Shown here in pieces: positions 45,301 through 59,292 of a stretch of 64,000 nucleotides of DNA. This DNA is from Eledone cirrhosa (lineage: Eukaryota > Mollusca > Cephalopoda > Octopoda > Eledonidae). A program made the translations under genes and the position numbers. Below the pieces are notes generated by a model that searched no databases, was not told where the DNA came from, and saw only the letters and a program-made list of their open reading frames with translations. Position 1 is the first letter of the stretch. Each line of letters begins with the position of its first letter. The stretch is taken from NCBI GenBank assembly GCA_964016885.1, contig OZ024742.1, positions 13,525,020 through 13,589,019 of the forward strand. The letters are read 5' to 3'.

Positions 45301-48300
45301 ATAGTGATATATAGATACACTGATGTACTATAGTATACAGTGATATATAGATATACTGATGTACTATAGTGTATAGTGATATATAGTTATACTGATGTAC
45401 TATAGTGTATAGTGATATATAGATATACTGATGTACTATAGTATATAGTGATATATAGATACGCTGGTGTACTATAGTATATAGTGATATATAGATATTC
45501 TGATGTACTATAGTGTATAGTGATATATAGATATACTGATGTACTATAGTGTACAGTGATATATAGATATACTGATGTACTATAGTGTATAGTGATATAT
45601 ATATACACTGATGTACTATAGTGTATAGTGATATATAGATATACTGATGTACTATAGTATACAGTGATATATAGATACACTGATGTACTATAGTGTACAG
45701 TGATATATAGATTTACTGATGTACTCTAGTGTACAGTGATATATAGATACACTGATGTACTATAGTGTACAGTGATATATATATATACTGATGTACTATA
45801 GTGTATAGTGGTATATTGATATACTGATGTACTATAGTGTATAGTGATATATAGATACACTGATGTATTGTAGTGTACAGTGATATATAGATACACTGAT
45901 GTACTATAGTGTATAGTGATATATAGATATACTGATGTACTATAGTGTATAGTGGTATATTGATATACTGATGTACTATAGTGTATAGTGATATATAGAT
46001 ACACTGATGTACTATAGTATATAGTGATATATAGATACATTGATGTACTATAGTATATAGTGATATATAGATACACTGATGTACTATAGTGTACAGTCAT
46101 ATATAGATATACTGATATACTATAGTGTATAGTGATATATAGATACACTGATGTACTATAGTATATAGTGATATATAGATACACTGATGTACTATAGCAT
46201 ACAGTGATATATAGATATACTGATGTACTATAGTATATAGTGATATATAGATATACTGATGTACTATAGTGTATAGTGATATATAGATATACTGATGTAC
46301 TATAGTTTATAGTGATATATAGATATACTGATGTACTATAGTGTATAGTGATATATAGATATACTGATGTACTATAGTGTATAGTGATATATAGATATAC
46401 TGATGTACTATAGTATATAGTGATATATAGATATACTGATGTACTATAGTGTATAGTGATATACAGATACACTGATGTACTATAGTGTATAGTGATATAT
46501 AGGTATACTGATGTACTATAGTATATAGTGATATACAGATACACCGATGTACTATAGTATATAGTGATATATAGATACACTGATGTACTATAGTGTATAG
46601 TGATATATAGATATACTGATGTACTATACTGTATAGTGATATATAGATACACTGATGTACTATAGTGTACAGTGATATATAGATAAACTGATGTACTATA
46701 GTGTATAGTGATATATAGTTATACTGATGTACTATAGTGTATAGTGATATATAGATATACTGATGTACTATAGTATATAGTGATATATAGATACGCTGGT
46801 GTACTATAGTATATAGTGATATATAGATATTCTGATGTACTATAGTGTATAGTGATATATAGATATACTGATGTACTATAGTGTACAGTGATATATAGAT
46901 ATACTGATGTACTATAGTGTATAGTGATATATATATACACTGATGTACTATAGTGTATAGTGATATATAGATATACTGATGTACTATAGTGTACAGTGAT
47001 ATATAGATACACTGATGTACTATAGTGTATAGTGATATATAGATATACTGATGTACTATAGTGTATAGTGATATATAGATACATTGATGTACTATAGTAT
47101 ATAGTGATATATAGATACACTGATGTACTATAGTGTATAGTGGTATATTGATATACTGATGTACTATAGTGTATAGTGATATATAGATATACTGATGTAC
47201 TATAGTGTATAGTGGTATATTGATATACTGATGTACTATAGTGTATAGTGATATATAGATACACTGATGTACTATAGTATATAGTGATATATAGATACAT
47301 TGATGTACTATAGTATATAGTGATATATAGATACACTGATGTACTATAGTGTACAGTCATATATAGATATACTGATATACTATAGTGTATAGTGATATAT
47401 AGATACACTGATGTACTATAGTATATAGTGATATATAGATACACTGATGTACTATAGCATACAGTGATATATAGATATACTGATGTACTATAGTATATAG
47501 TGATATATAGATATACTGATGTACTATAGTGTATAGTGATATATAGATATACTGATGTACTATAGTTTATAGTGATATATAGATATACTGATGTACTATA
47601 GTGTATAGTGATATATAGATATACTGATGTACTATAGTGTATAGTGATATATAGATATACTGATGTACTATAGTATATAGTGATATATAGATATACTGAT
47701 GTACTATAGTGTATAGTGATATACAGATACACTGATGTACTATAGTGTATAGTGATATATAGGTATACTGATGTACTATAGTATATAGTGATATACAGAT
47801 ACACCGATGTACTATAGTATATAGTGATATATAGATACACTGATGTACTATAGTGTATAGTGATATATAGATATACTGATGTACTATACTGTATAGTGAT
47901 ATATAGATACACTGATGTACTATAGTGTACAGTGATATATAGATAAACTGATGTACTATAGTATACAGTGATATATAGATATACTGATGTACTATAGTGT
48001 ATAGTGATATATAGATACACTGATGTACTATAGTATATAGTGATATATATATATATACTGATGTACTATAGCGTATAGTGATATATAGATATACTGATGT
48101 ACTATAGTGTATAGTGATATATAGATATACTGATCTACTATAGTATTTAGTGATATATAGATACACTGATGTACTATAGTATACAGTGATATATAGATAT
48201 ACTGATGTACTATAGTGTATAGTGATATATAGTTATACTGATGTACTATAGTGTATAGTGATATATAGATATACTGATGTACTATAGTATATAGTGATAT

Positions 48301-49215
48301 ATAGATACGCTGGTGTACTATAGTATATAGTGATATATAGATATTCTGATGTACTATAGTGTATAGTGATATATAGATATACTGATGTACTATAGTGTAC
48401 AGTGATATATAGATATACTGATGTACTATAGTGTATAGTGATATATATATACACTGATGTACTATAGTGTATAGTGATATATAGATATACTGATGTACTA
48501 TAGTATACAGTGATATATAGATACACTGATGTACTATAGTGTACAGTGATATATAGATATACTGATGTACTCTAGTGTACAGTGATATATAGATACACTG
48601 ATGTACTATAGTGTATAGTGATATATAGATATACTGATGTACTATAGTGTATAGTGGTATATTGATATACTGATGTACTATAGTGTATAGTGATATATAG
48701 ATACACTGATGTACTATAGTATATAGTGATATATAGATACATTGATGTACTATAGTATATAGTGATATATAGATACACTGATGTACTATAGTGTACAGTC
48801 ATATATAGATATACTGATATACTATAGTGTATAGTGATATATAGATACACTGATGTACTATAGTGTATAGTGATATATAGATACACTGATGTACTATAGT
48901 GTATAGTGATATATAGATATACTGATGTACTATAGTGTATAGTGATATATAGATATACTGATGTACTATAGTGTATAGTGATATATAGATATACTGATGT
49001 ACTATAGTGTATAGTGATATATAGATATACTGATGTACTATAGTATATAGTGATATATAGATATACTGATGTACTATAGTGTACAGTGATATATAGATAC
49101 ACTGATGTACTATAGTGTATAGTGATATATAGATACACTGATGTACTATAGTGTATAGCGATATATAGATATACTGATGTACTATAGTGTATAGTGATAT
49201 ATAGATATACTGATG
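39344..49215 (+). repeat. 9872-bp tandem duplication, copy 2
   Basis: Partner of 29472-39343. Equivalent rare variants are found at exactly +9872, including ATAAGTATAATGATCTAC at 43293, TACTGTATAG at 45041 and the position-25 T monomers at 42001, 45387, 46719 and 48233. Matching continues about 20 bp past the nominal end and stops at 49237, where an ATTTAG monomer replaces ATATAG. It is either a very young duplication or an assembly duplication; the sequence alone cannot separate these. Confidence 0.92.
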
Positions 49216-50420
49216 TACTATAGTGTATAGTGATATTTAGATATACTGATGTACCATAGTGTATAGTGATATATAGATACACTGATGTACTATAATATAC
49301 AGTGATATATAGATATACTGATGTACTATAGTGTATAGTGATATATAGATACACTGATGTACTATAGTGTACAGTGATATATAGATACACTGATGTACTA
49401 TAGTATATAGTGATATATAGATACATTGATGTACTATAGTATATAGTGATATATAGATACACTGATGTACTATAGTGTACAGTCATATATAGATATACTG
49501 ATGTACTATAGTGTATAGTGATATATAGATACACTGATGTACTATAGTGTATAGTGATATATAGATATACTGATGTACTATAGTGTATAGTGATATATAG
49601 ATATACTGATGTACTATAGTGTATAGTGATATATAGACATACTGATGTACTATAGTATATAGTGATATATAAGTATAATGATCTACTATAGTGTACAGTG
49701 ATATATAGATACACTGATGTACTATAGTGTATAGTGATATTTAGATATACTGATGTACTATAGTGTATAGTGATATATAGATACACTGATGTACTATAGT
49801 GTACGGTGATATATAGATGCACTGATGTACTATAGTATAGAGTGATATATAGATATACTGATGTACTATAGTGTATAGTGATATATAGATACACTGATGT
49901 ACTATAGTGTACAGTGATATATAGATACACTGATGTATTATAGTATATAGTGATATATAGATACAATGATGTACTATAGTATATAGTGATATATAGATAT
50001 ACTGATGTACTATAGTGTATAGTGATATATAGATACACTGATGTACTATAGTGTATAGTGATATATAGGTATACTGATGTACTATACTATATAGTGATAT
50101 ATAGATACACCGATGTACTATAGTATATAGTGATATATAGATACACTGATGTACTATAGTGTATAGTGATATATAGATATACTGATGTACTATAGTGTAT
50201 AGTGATATATAGATACACTGATGTACTATAGTGTACAGTGATATATAGATAAACTGATGTACTATAGTATACAGTGATATATAGATATACTGATGGACTA
50301 TAGTGTATAGTGATATATAGATACACTGATGTACTATAGTGTACAGTGATATATAGATACACTGATGTACTATAGAATATAGTGATATATAGATACACTG
50401 ATGTACTATAGTATATAGTG

Positions 50421-50445
50421 ATATATATATATATATATATATATA
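50421..50445 (+). repeat. Expanded AT tract inside a monomer, 25 bases
   Basis: The usual ATATATAGATATAC stretch is replaced by alternating AT ending in AC. Loss of the G at position 24 fused two AT runs, which then expanded. The same monomer context (after GAATATAG, before TATAGCGTATAG) holds tracts at 51697, 53147, 57781 and, inverted, at 56644. Confidence 0.92.
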
Positions 50446-50776
50446 CTGATGTACTATAGCGTATAGTGATATATAGATATACTGATGTACTATAGTGTAT
50501 AGTGATATATAGATATATTGATGTACTATAGTATATAGTGATATATAGATACACTGATGTACTATAATATACAGTGATATATAGATATACTGATGTACTA
50601 TAGTGTATAGTGATATATAGATATACTGATGTACTATAGTGTATAGTGATATATATATATACTGATGTACTATAGTATATAGTGATATATAGATACGCTG
50701 ATGTACTATAGTATACAGTGATATATAGATATACTGATGTACTATAGTGTATAGTGATATATAGATATACTGATGT

Positions 50777-50816
50777 ACTATAGTGTATAGTGAGTGATAT
50801 ATATATACACTGATGT
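50777..50816 (+). repeat. 40-bp monomer with a GTGA duplication
   Basis: The monomer reads TATAGTGAGTGATATA where others have TATAGTGATATA, a four-base insertion that duplicates GTGA. I noticed it only once, so it should be young or was not amplified. Confidence 0.88.
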
Positions 50817-51696
50817 ACTATAGTGTATAGTGATATATAGATATACTGATGTACTATAGTATACAGTGATATATAGATACACTGATGTATTATAGTGTAC
50901 AGTGATATATAGATTTACTGATATACTATAGTGTATAGTGATATATAGATACACTGATGTACTATAGTGTATAGTGATATATAGATACACTGATGTACTA
51001 TAGTGTATAGTGATATATAGATATACTGATGTACTATAGTGTATAGTGATATTTAGATATACTGATGTACTATAGTGTATAGTGATATATAGATATACTG
51101 ATGTACTATAGTGTATAGTGATATTTAGATATACTGATGTACTATAGTGTATAGTTATATATAGATACACTGATGTACCATAGTGTACAGTGATATATAG
51201 TTACACTGATGTACCATAGTATAGAGTGATATATAGATATACTGATGTACTATAGTGTATAGTGATATATAGATACACTGATGTACTATAGTGTACAGTG
51301 ATATATAGACACACTGATGTATTATAGTATATAGTGATATATAGATACACTGATGTACTATAGTATATAGTGATATATAGATATACTGATGTACTATAGT
51401 GTATAGTGATATATAGATACACTGATGTACTATAGTATATAGTGATATATAGATACACTGATGTACTATAGTATATAGTGATATATATATATACTGATGT
51501 ACTATAGCGTATAGTGATATATAGATATACTGATGTACTATAGTGTATAGTGATATATAGATATACTGATGTACTATAGTATATAGTGATATATAGATAC
51601 ACTGATGTACTATAGTGTACAGTGATATATAGATACACTGATGTACTATAGAATATAGTGATATATAGATACACTTATGTACTATAGTATTTAGTG

Positions 51697-51717
51697 ATAT
51701 ATATATATATATATATA
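51697..51717 (+). repeat. Expanded AT tract, 21 bases
   Basis: Alternating AT replaces ATATATAGATATA in a monomer that follows CACTTATG and TATTTAGTG and precedes TATAGCGTATAG. It shares its context with the tract at 53147, 1450 bp downstream. Confidence 0.9.
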
Positions 51718-53146
51718 CTGATGTACTATAGCGTATAGTGATATATAGATATACTGATGTACTATAGTGTATAGTGATATATAGATATACTGATGTACTA
51801 TAGTATATAGTGATATATAGATACACTGATGTACTATAGTATACAGTGATATATAGATATACTAATGTACTATAGTGTATAGTGATATATAGATATACTG
51901 GTGTACTATAGTGTATAGTGATATATAGATATACTGATGTACTATAGTATACAGTGATATATAGATACACTGATGTACTATAGTGTACAGTGATATATAG
52001 ATTTACTGATGTACTATAGTGTACAGTGATATATAGATACACTGATGTATTGTAGTGTACAGTGATATATAGATACACTGATGTACTATAGTGTATAGTG
52101 ATATATAGATATACTGATGTACTATAGTGTATAGTGGTATATAGATATATTGATGTACTATAGTGTATAGTGATATATAGATACACTGATGTACTATAGT
52201 ATATAGTGATATATAGATACATTGATGTACTATAGTATATAGTGATATATAGATACACTGATGTACTATAGTGTACAGTCATATACAGATATACTGATAT
52301 ACTATAGTGTATAGTGATATATAGATACACTGATGTACTATAGTGTATAGTGATATATAGATACACTGATGTACTATAGTGTATAGTGATATATAGATAT
52401 ACTGATGTACTATATAGTATATAGTGATATATAGATATACTGATGTACTATAGTGTATAGTGATATATAGATATACTGATGTACTATAGTGTATAGTGAT
52501 ATATAGATATACTGATGTACTATAGTATATAGTGATATATAGATATACTGATGTACTATAGTGTACAGTGATATATAGATACACTGATGTACTATAGTGT
52601 ATAGTGATATATAGATACACTGATGTACTATAGTGTATAGTGATATATAGATACACTGATGTACTATAGTGTATAGTGATATATAGATATACTGATGTAC
52701 TATAGTGTATAGTGATATTTAGATATACTGATGTACTATAGTGTATAGTTATATATACATACACTGATGTACCATAGTGTACAATGATATATAGGTATAC
52801 TGAAGTACTATAATATATAGTGATATATAGATACACCGATGTACTATAGTATATAGTGATATATAGATACACTGATGTACTATAGTGTATAGTGATATAT
52901 AGATATACTGATGTACTATAGTGTATAGTGATATATAGATACACTGATGTACTATAGTGTACAGTGATATATAGATAAACTGATGTACTATAGTATACAG
53001 TGATATATAGATATACTGATGGACTATAGTGTATAGTGATATATAGATACACTGATGTACTATAGTGTACAGTGATATATAGATACACTGATGTACTATA
53101 GAATATAGTGATATATAGATACACTTATGTACTATAGTATATAGTG

Positions 53147-53167
53147 ATATATATATATATATATATA
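53147..53167 (+). repeat. Expanded AT tract, 21 bases
   Basis: Same length and nearly the same monomer context as the tract at 51697, including the preceding CACTTATG variant. The two are probably duplicates of one expanded monomer. Confidence 0.9.
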
Positions 53168-56072
53168 CTGATGTACTATAGCGTATAGTGATATATAGAT
53201 ATACTGATGTACTATAGTGTATAGTGATATATAGATATATTGATGTACTATAGTATATAGTGATATATAGATACACTGATGTACTATAATATACAGTGAT
53301 GTATAGATATACTGATGTACTATAGTGTATAGTGATATATAGATATACTGATGTACTATAGTGTATATTGATATATATATATACTAATGTACTATAGTAT
53401 ATAGTGATATATAGATACGCTGATGTACTATAGTATACAGTGATATATAGATATACTGATGTACTATAGTGTATAGTGATATATAGATATACTGATGTAC
53501 TATAGTGTATAGTGATATATAGATATACTGATGTACTATAGTGTATAGTGATATATATATATACACTGATGTACTATAGTGTATAGTGATATATAGATAT
53601 ACTGATGTACTATAGTATACAGTGATATATAGATACACTGATGTATTATAGTGTACAGTGATATATAGATTTACTGATATACTATAGTGTATAGTGATAT
53701 ATAGATACACTGATGTACTATAGTGTATAGTGATATATAGATACACTGATGTACTATAGGGTATAGTGATATATAGATATACTGATGTACTATAGTGTAT
53801 AGTGATATTTAGATATACTGATGTACTATAGTGTATAGTGATATATAGATACACTGATGTACTATAGTATATAGTGATATATAGATATACTGATGTACTA
53901 TAGTGTATAGTGATATATAGATATACTGATGTACTATAGTATATATTGATATATAGATACACCGATGTACTATAGTATATAGTGATATATAGATACACTG
54001 ATGTACTATATTGTATAGTGATATATAGATACACTGATGTACTATAGTATATAGTGATATATAGATACACTGATGTACTATAGTATATAGTGATATATAT
54101 ATATATACTGATGTACTATAGCGTATAGTGATATATAGATATACTGATGTACTATAGTGTATAGTGATATATAGATATACTGATGTACTATAGTATATAG
54201 TGATATATAGATACACTGATGTACTATAGTATACAGTGATATATAGATATACTGATGTACTATAGTGTATAGTGATATATAGATATACTGGTGTACTATA
54301 GTGTATAGTGATATATAGATATACTGATGTACTATAGTATATAGTGATATATAGATACGCTGATGTACTATAGTATACAGTGATATATAGATATACTGAT
54401 GTACTATAGTGTATAGTGATATATAGATATACTGATGTACTATAGTGTACAGTGATATATAGATATACTGATGTACTATAGTGTATAGTGATATATATAT
54501 ACACTGATGTACTATAGTGTATAGTGATATATAGATATACTGATGTACTATAGTATACAGTGATATATAGATATACTGATGTACTATAGTGTATAGTGGT
54601 ATATAGATATATTGATGTACTATAGTGTACAGTGATATATAGATATACTGATGTACTATAGTGTATAGTGATATATATATACACTGATGTACTATAGTGT
54701 ATAGTGATATATAGATATACTGATGTACTATAGTGTACAGTGATATATAGATATACTGATGTACTATAGTGTATAGTGGTATATAGATATATTGATGTAC
54801 TATAGTGTATAGTGATATATAGATATACTGATGTACTATAGTATACAGTGATATATAGATACACTGATGTACTATAGTGTACAGTGATATATAGATTTAC
54901 TGATGTACTATAGTGTACAGTGATATATAGATACACTGATGTATTGTAGTGTACAGTGATATATAGATACACTGATGTACTATAGTGTATAGTGATATAT
55001 AGATATACTGATGTACTATAGTGTATAGTGGTATATAGATACACTGATGTACTATAGTGTATAGTGATATACAGATACACTGATGTACTATAGTATATAG
55101 TGATATATATATACATTGATGTACTATAGTATATAGTGATATATAGATACACTGATGTACTATAGTGTACAGTCATATAGAGATATACTGATATACTATA
55201 GTGTATAGTGATATATAGATACACTGATGTACTATAGTGTATAGTGATATATAGATACACTGATGTACTATAGTGTATAGTGATATATAGATATACTGAT
55301 GTACTATATAGTATATAGTGATATATAGATATACTGATGTACTATAGTGTATAGTGATATATAGATATACTGATGTACTATAGTGTATAGTGATATATAG
55401 ATATACTGATGTACTATAGTATATAGTGATATATAGATATACTGATGTACTATAGTGTACAGTGATATATAGATACACTGATGTACTATAGTGTATAGTG
55501 ATATATAGATACACTGATGTACTATAGTGTATAGTGATATATAGATACACTGATGTACTATAGTGTATAGTGATATATAGATATACTGATGTACTATAGT
55601 GTATAGTGATATATAGATACACTGATGTACTATAGTGTACAGTGATATATAGGTACACTGATGTACTATAGAATATAGTGATATATAGATACACTGATGT
55701 ACTATAGTATATAGTGATATATATATATACTGATGTACTATAGCGTATAGTAATATATAGATATACTGATGTACTATAGTGTATAGTGATATATAGATAT
55801 GCTGATGTACTATAGTGTATAGTGATATATAGATACACTGATGTACTATAGTATATAGTGATATATAGATACATTGATGTACTATAGTATATAGTGATAT
55901 ATAGATACACTGATGTACTATAGTGTACAGTCATATATAGATATACTGATGTACTATAGTGTATAGTGATATATAGATACACTGATGTATTATAGTGTAT
56001 AGTGATATATAGATATACTGATGTACTATAGTGTATAGTGATATATAGATATACTGATGTACTATAGTGTAT

Positions 56073-56372
56073 AGTGATATATAGATATACTGATGTACTA
56101 TAGTGTATAGTGATATATAGACATACTGATGTACTATAGTATATAGTGATATATAAGTATAATGATCTACTATAGTGTACAGTGATATATAGATACACTG
56201 ATGTACTACAGTATATCTAAATATCACTATACACTATAGTACATCAGTGTATCTATATATCACGGTACACTATAGTAGATCATTATACTTATATATCACT
56301 ATATACTATAGTACATCAGTATGTCTATATATCACTATACACTATAGTACATCAGTATATCTATATATCACT
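56073..56372. repeat. Fold-back inverted repeat at the left inversion join
   Basis: Arms 56073-56208 and 56237-56372 are reverse complements over 136 bp with one mismatch (56181 against 56264). They are separated by a 28-base spacer centred at 56222-56223. The arms share the rare AAGTATAATGATCTAC and AGACATACTG variants. Such an arrangement could form a hairpin or cruciform. It arises because the inverted unit ends in the same variant series that precedes it. Confidence 0.9.
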
Positions 56373-57364
56373 GTATACTATAGTACATCAGCGTATCTAT
56401 ATATCACTATATACTATAGTACATCAGTATATATATATATCACTATACACTATATGACATCAGTATATCTATATATCACTATACACTATAGTACATCAGT
56501 ATATCTATATATCACTGTATATTATAGTACATCAGTGTATCTATATATCACTATATACTATAGTACATCAATATATCTATATATCACTATACACTATAGT
56601 ACATCAGTATATCTATATATCACTATACGCTATAGTACATCAGTATATATATATATATATATATATATCACTATATACTATAGTACATCAGTGTATCTAT
56701 ATATCACTATATTCTATAGTACATCAGTGTATCTATATATCACTGTACACTATAGTACATCAGTGTATCTATATATCACTATACACTATAGTCCATCAGT
56801 ATATCTATATATCACTGTATACTATAGTACATCAGTTTATCTATATATCACTGTACACTATAGTACATCAGTGTATCTATATATCACTATACACTATAGT
56901 ACATCAGTATATCTATATATCACTATACACTATAGTACATCAGTGTATCTATATATCACTATATACTATAGTACATCGGTGTATCTATATATCACTATAT
57001 ATTATAGTACATCAGTTTACCTATATATCACTATACACTATAGTACATCAGTGTATCTATATATCACTATACACTATAGTACATCAGTATATCTATATAT
57101 AACTATATACTATAGTACATCAGTGTATCTATATATCACTATATACTATAATACATCAGTGTATCTATATATCACTGTACACTATAGTACATCAGTGTAT
57201 CTATATATCACTATACACTATAGTACATCAGTATATCTATATATCACTCTATACTATAGTACATCAGTGCATCTATATATCACCGTACACTATAGTACAT
57301 CAGTGTATCTATATATCACTATACACTATAGTACATCAGTATATCTAAATATCACTATACACTA
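56209..57364 (-). repeat. Inverted block of satellite, 1156 bp
   Basis: Between these coordinates the array runs in the opposite direction; the monomer reads ACATCAGTATATC on the + strand. The left join is GATGTACTA followed by CAGTATATCTAAATATCAC. The right join is TCACTATACACTA followed by ATGTACTATAG. Both ends lie in a monomer with ATTTAG (position 21 T), cut after position 4 on one side and after position 32 on the other. The length fits 28 bp plus 31 monomers plus the 12 extra bases of an expanded AT tract. Read in reverse, it carries GTACGGTG, AGATGCACTG, GATGGACTATAG, the AT tract, GATGTCATATAG and AAGTATAATGATCTAC in order, the series seen forward near 49.7-50.7 kb and partly at 57.4-58.1 kb. 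The flanks join into an ordinary array if the block is removed or reversed, which supports an in-place inversion of one HOR unit. Confidence 0.93.
56644..56668 (-). repeat. Expanded AT tract inside the inverted block, 25 bases
   Basis: Reverse-complement counterpart of the tract at 50421, of equal length (25 bases). The adjacent direct copy at 57781 has 29 bases. It is followed on the + strand by CACTATATACTATAG. Confidence 0.9.
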
Positions 57365-57520
57365 ATGTACTATAGTGTATAGTGATATATAGATACACTG
57401 ATGTACTATAGTGTACGGTGATATATAGATGCACTGATGTACTATAGTATAGAGTGATATATAGATATACTGATGTACTATAGTGTATAGTGATATATAG
57501 ATACACTGATGTACTATAGT
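57181..57520. repeat. Fold-back inverted repeat at the right inversion join
   Basis: The arms meet around 57350-57351. GTACGGTG with AGATGCACTG and TATAGAGTG lie forward at 57411-57460 and in reverse complement at 57241-57290. The match is nearly perfect for about 150 bp each side outside the central 28 bases, then continues with whole-monomer gaps to about 58.1 kb on the right and 56.4 kb on the left. The seven monomers missing on the right and a four-base AT-tract difference account for the 248-bp shift seen at the GTCATATAG marker. Confidence 0.87.
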
Positions 57521-57777
57521 GTATAGTGATATATAGGTATACTGATGTACTATAATATATAGTGATATATAGATACACCGATGTACTATAGTATATAGTG
57601 ATATATAGATACACTGATGTACTATAGTGTATAGTGATATATAGATATACTGATGTACTATAGTGTATAGTGATATATAGATACACTGATGTACTATAGT
57701 GTACAGTGATATATAGATAAACTGATGTACTATAGAATATAGTGATATATAGATACACTGATGTACTATAGTATATA

Positions 57778-57809
<32 letters not shown>

Positions 57810-59292
57810 CTGATGTACTATAGCGTATAGTGATATATAGATATACTGATGTACTATAGTGTATAGTGATATATAGATATATTGATGTACTATAGTATAT
57901 AGTGATATATAGATACACTGATGTACTATAATATACAGTGATATATAGATATACTGATGTACTATAGTGTATAGTGATATATAGATATACTGATGTCATA
58001 TAGTGTATAGTGATATATATATATACTGATGTACTATAGTATATAGTGATATATAGATACGCTGATGTACTATAGTATACAGTGATATATAGATATACTG
58101 ATGTACTATAGTGTATAGTGATATATAGATATACTGATGTACTATAGTGTACAGTGATATATAGATATACTGATGTACTATAGTGTATAGTGATATATAT
58201 ATACACTGATGTACTATAGTGTATAGTGATATATAGATATACTGATGTACTATAGTATACAGTGATATATAGATACACTGATGTATTATAGTGTATAGTG
58301 ATATATAGTTTTACTGATATACTATAGTGTATAGTGATATATAGATACACTGATGTACTATAGTGTATAGTGATATATAGATACACTGATGTACTATAGT
58401 GTATAGTGATATATAGATATACTGATGTACTATAGTGTATAGTGATATTTAGATATACTGATGTACTATAGTGTATAGTGATATATAGATATACTGATGT
58501 ACTATAGTGTATAGTGATATTTAGATATACTGATGTACTATAGTGTATAGTTATATATAGATACACTGATGTACCATAGTGTACAGTGATATATAGTTAC
58601 ACTGATGTACCATAGTATACAGTGATATATAGATATACTGATGTACTATAGTGTATAGTGATATATAGATATACTGGTGTACTATAGTGTATAGTGATAT
58701 ATAGATATACTGATGTACTATAGTATATAGTGATATATAGATACGCTGATGTACTATGGTATACAGTGATATATAGATATACTGATGTACTATAGTGTAT
58801 AGTGATATATAGATATACTGATGTACTATAGTGTACAGTGATATATAGATATACTGATGTACTATAGTGTATAGTGATATATATATACACTGATGTACTA
58901 TAGTGTATAGTGATATATAGATATACTGATGTACTATAGTATACAGTGATATATAGATACACTGATGTACTATAGTGTACAGTGATATATAGATTTACTG
59001 ATGTACTATAGTGTACAGTGATATATAGATACACTGATGTATTGTAGTGTATAGTGATATATAGATACACTGATGTACTATAGTGTATAGTGATATATAG
59101 ATATACTGATGTACTATAGTGTATAGTGGTATATAGATATATTGATGTACTATAGTGTATAGTGATATATAGATACACTGATGTACTATAGTATATAGTG
59201 ATATATAGATACATTGATGTACTATAGTATATAGTGATATATAGATACACTGATGTACTATAGTGTACAGTCATATACAGATATACTGATAT
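57365..59292 (+). repeat. Forward array right of the inversion
   Basis: Satellite monomers resume in the main orientation with the GTACGGTG, AGATGCACTG series. They continue through GAATATAG, a 29-base AT tract, GATGTCATATAG (near 57993) and GATACGCTG. Compared with the inverted block, this copy lacks four monomers after TATAGAGTG and three before GAATATAG. The second half has ATTTAG, AGTTACACTG and GGTATATAG variants like those near 51.0-52.2 kb. No gene is seen. Confidence 0.82.
57781..57809 (+). repeat. Longest AT tract in the window, 29 bases
   Basis: Alternating AT replaces the central part of a monomer lying between GTATATAGTG and CTGATGTACTATAGCG. It is four bases longer than the tracts at 50421 and 56644 and eight longer than those at 51697 and 53147. 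Slippage at this monomer lineage is the likely cause. Confidence 0.92.

Larger units (their letters stand above)
49216..56208 (+). repeat. Mosaic domain with expanded AT monomers, left of the inversion
   Basis: Only satellite monomers are present. Markers include GTACGGTG with AGATGCACTG (49802), GATGGACTATAG (near 50291 and 53018), a 40-bp monomer (50777), long AT tracts (50421, 51697, 53147) and a two-base-longer CTATATAGTATATAG monomer (near 52413 and 55305). The 50.1-50.5 kb and 52.8-53.2 kb stretches are related copies. The ATAAGTATAATGATCTAC series recurs near 49672 and 56153. I see no gene or unique insertion. Confidence 0.8.

Noticed and set aside
56247..57365. The only long forward-strand ORF (about 372 codons)
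   Set aside because: It coincides with the inverted block and has the same repeat translation as the reverse-strand ORFs elsewhere. It marks orientation, not a gene.
50421..57809. Transposon insertions at the long AT tracts
   Set aside because: The tracts are pure AT growth inside one monomer with normal flanks. There are no target-site duplications, terminal repeats or foreign sequence.
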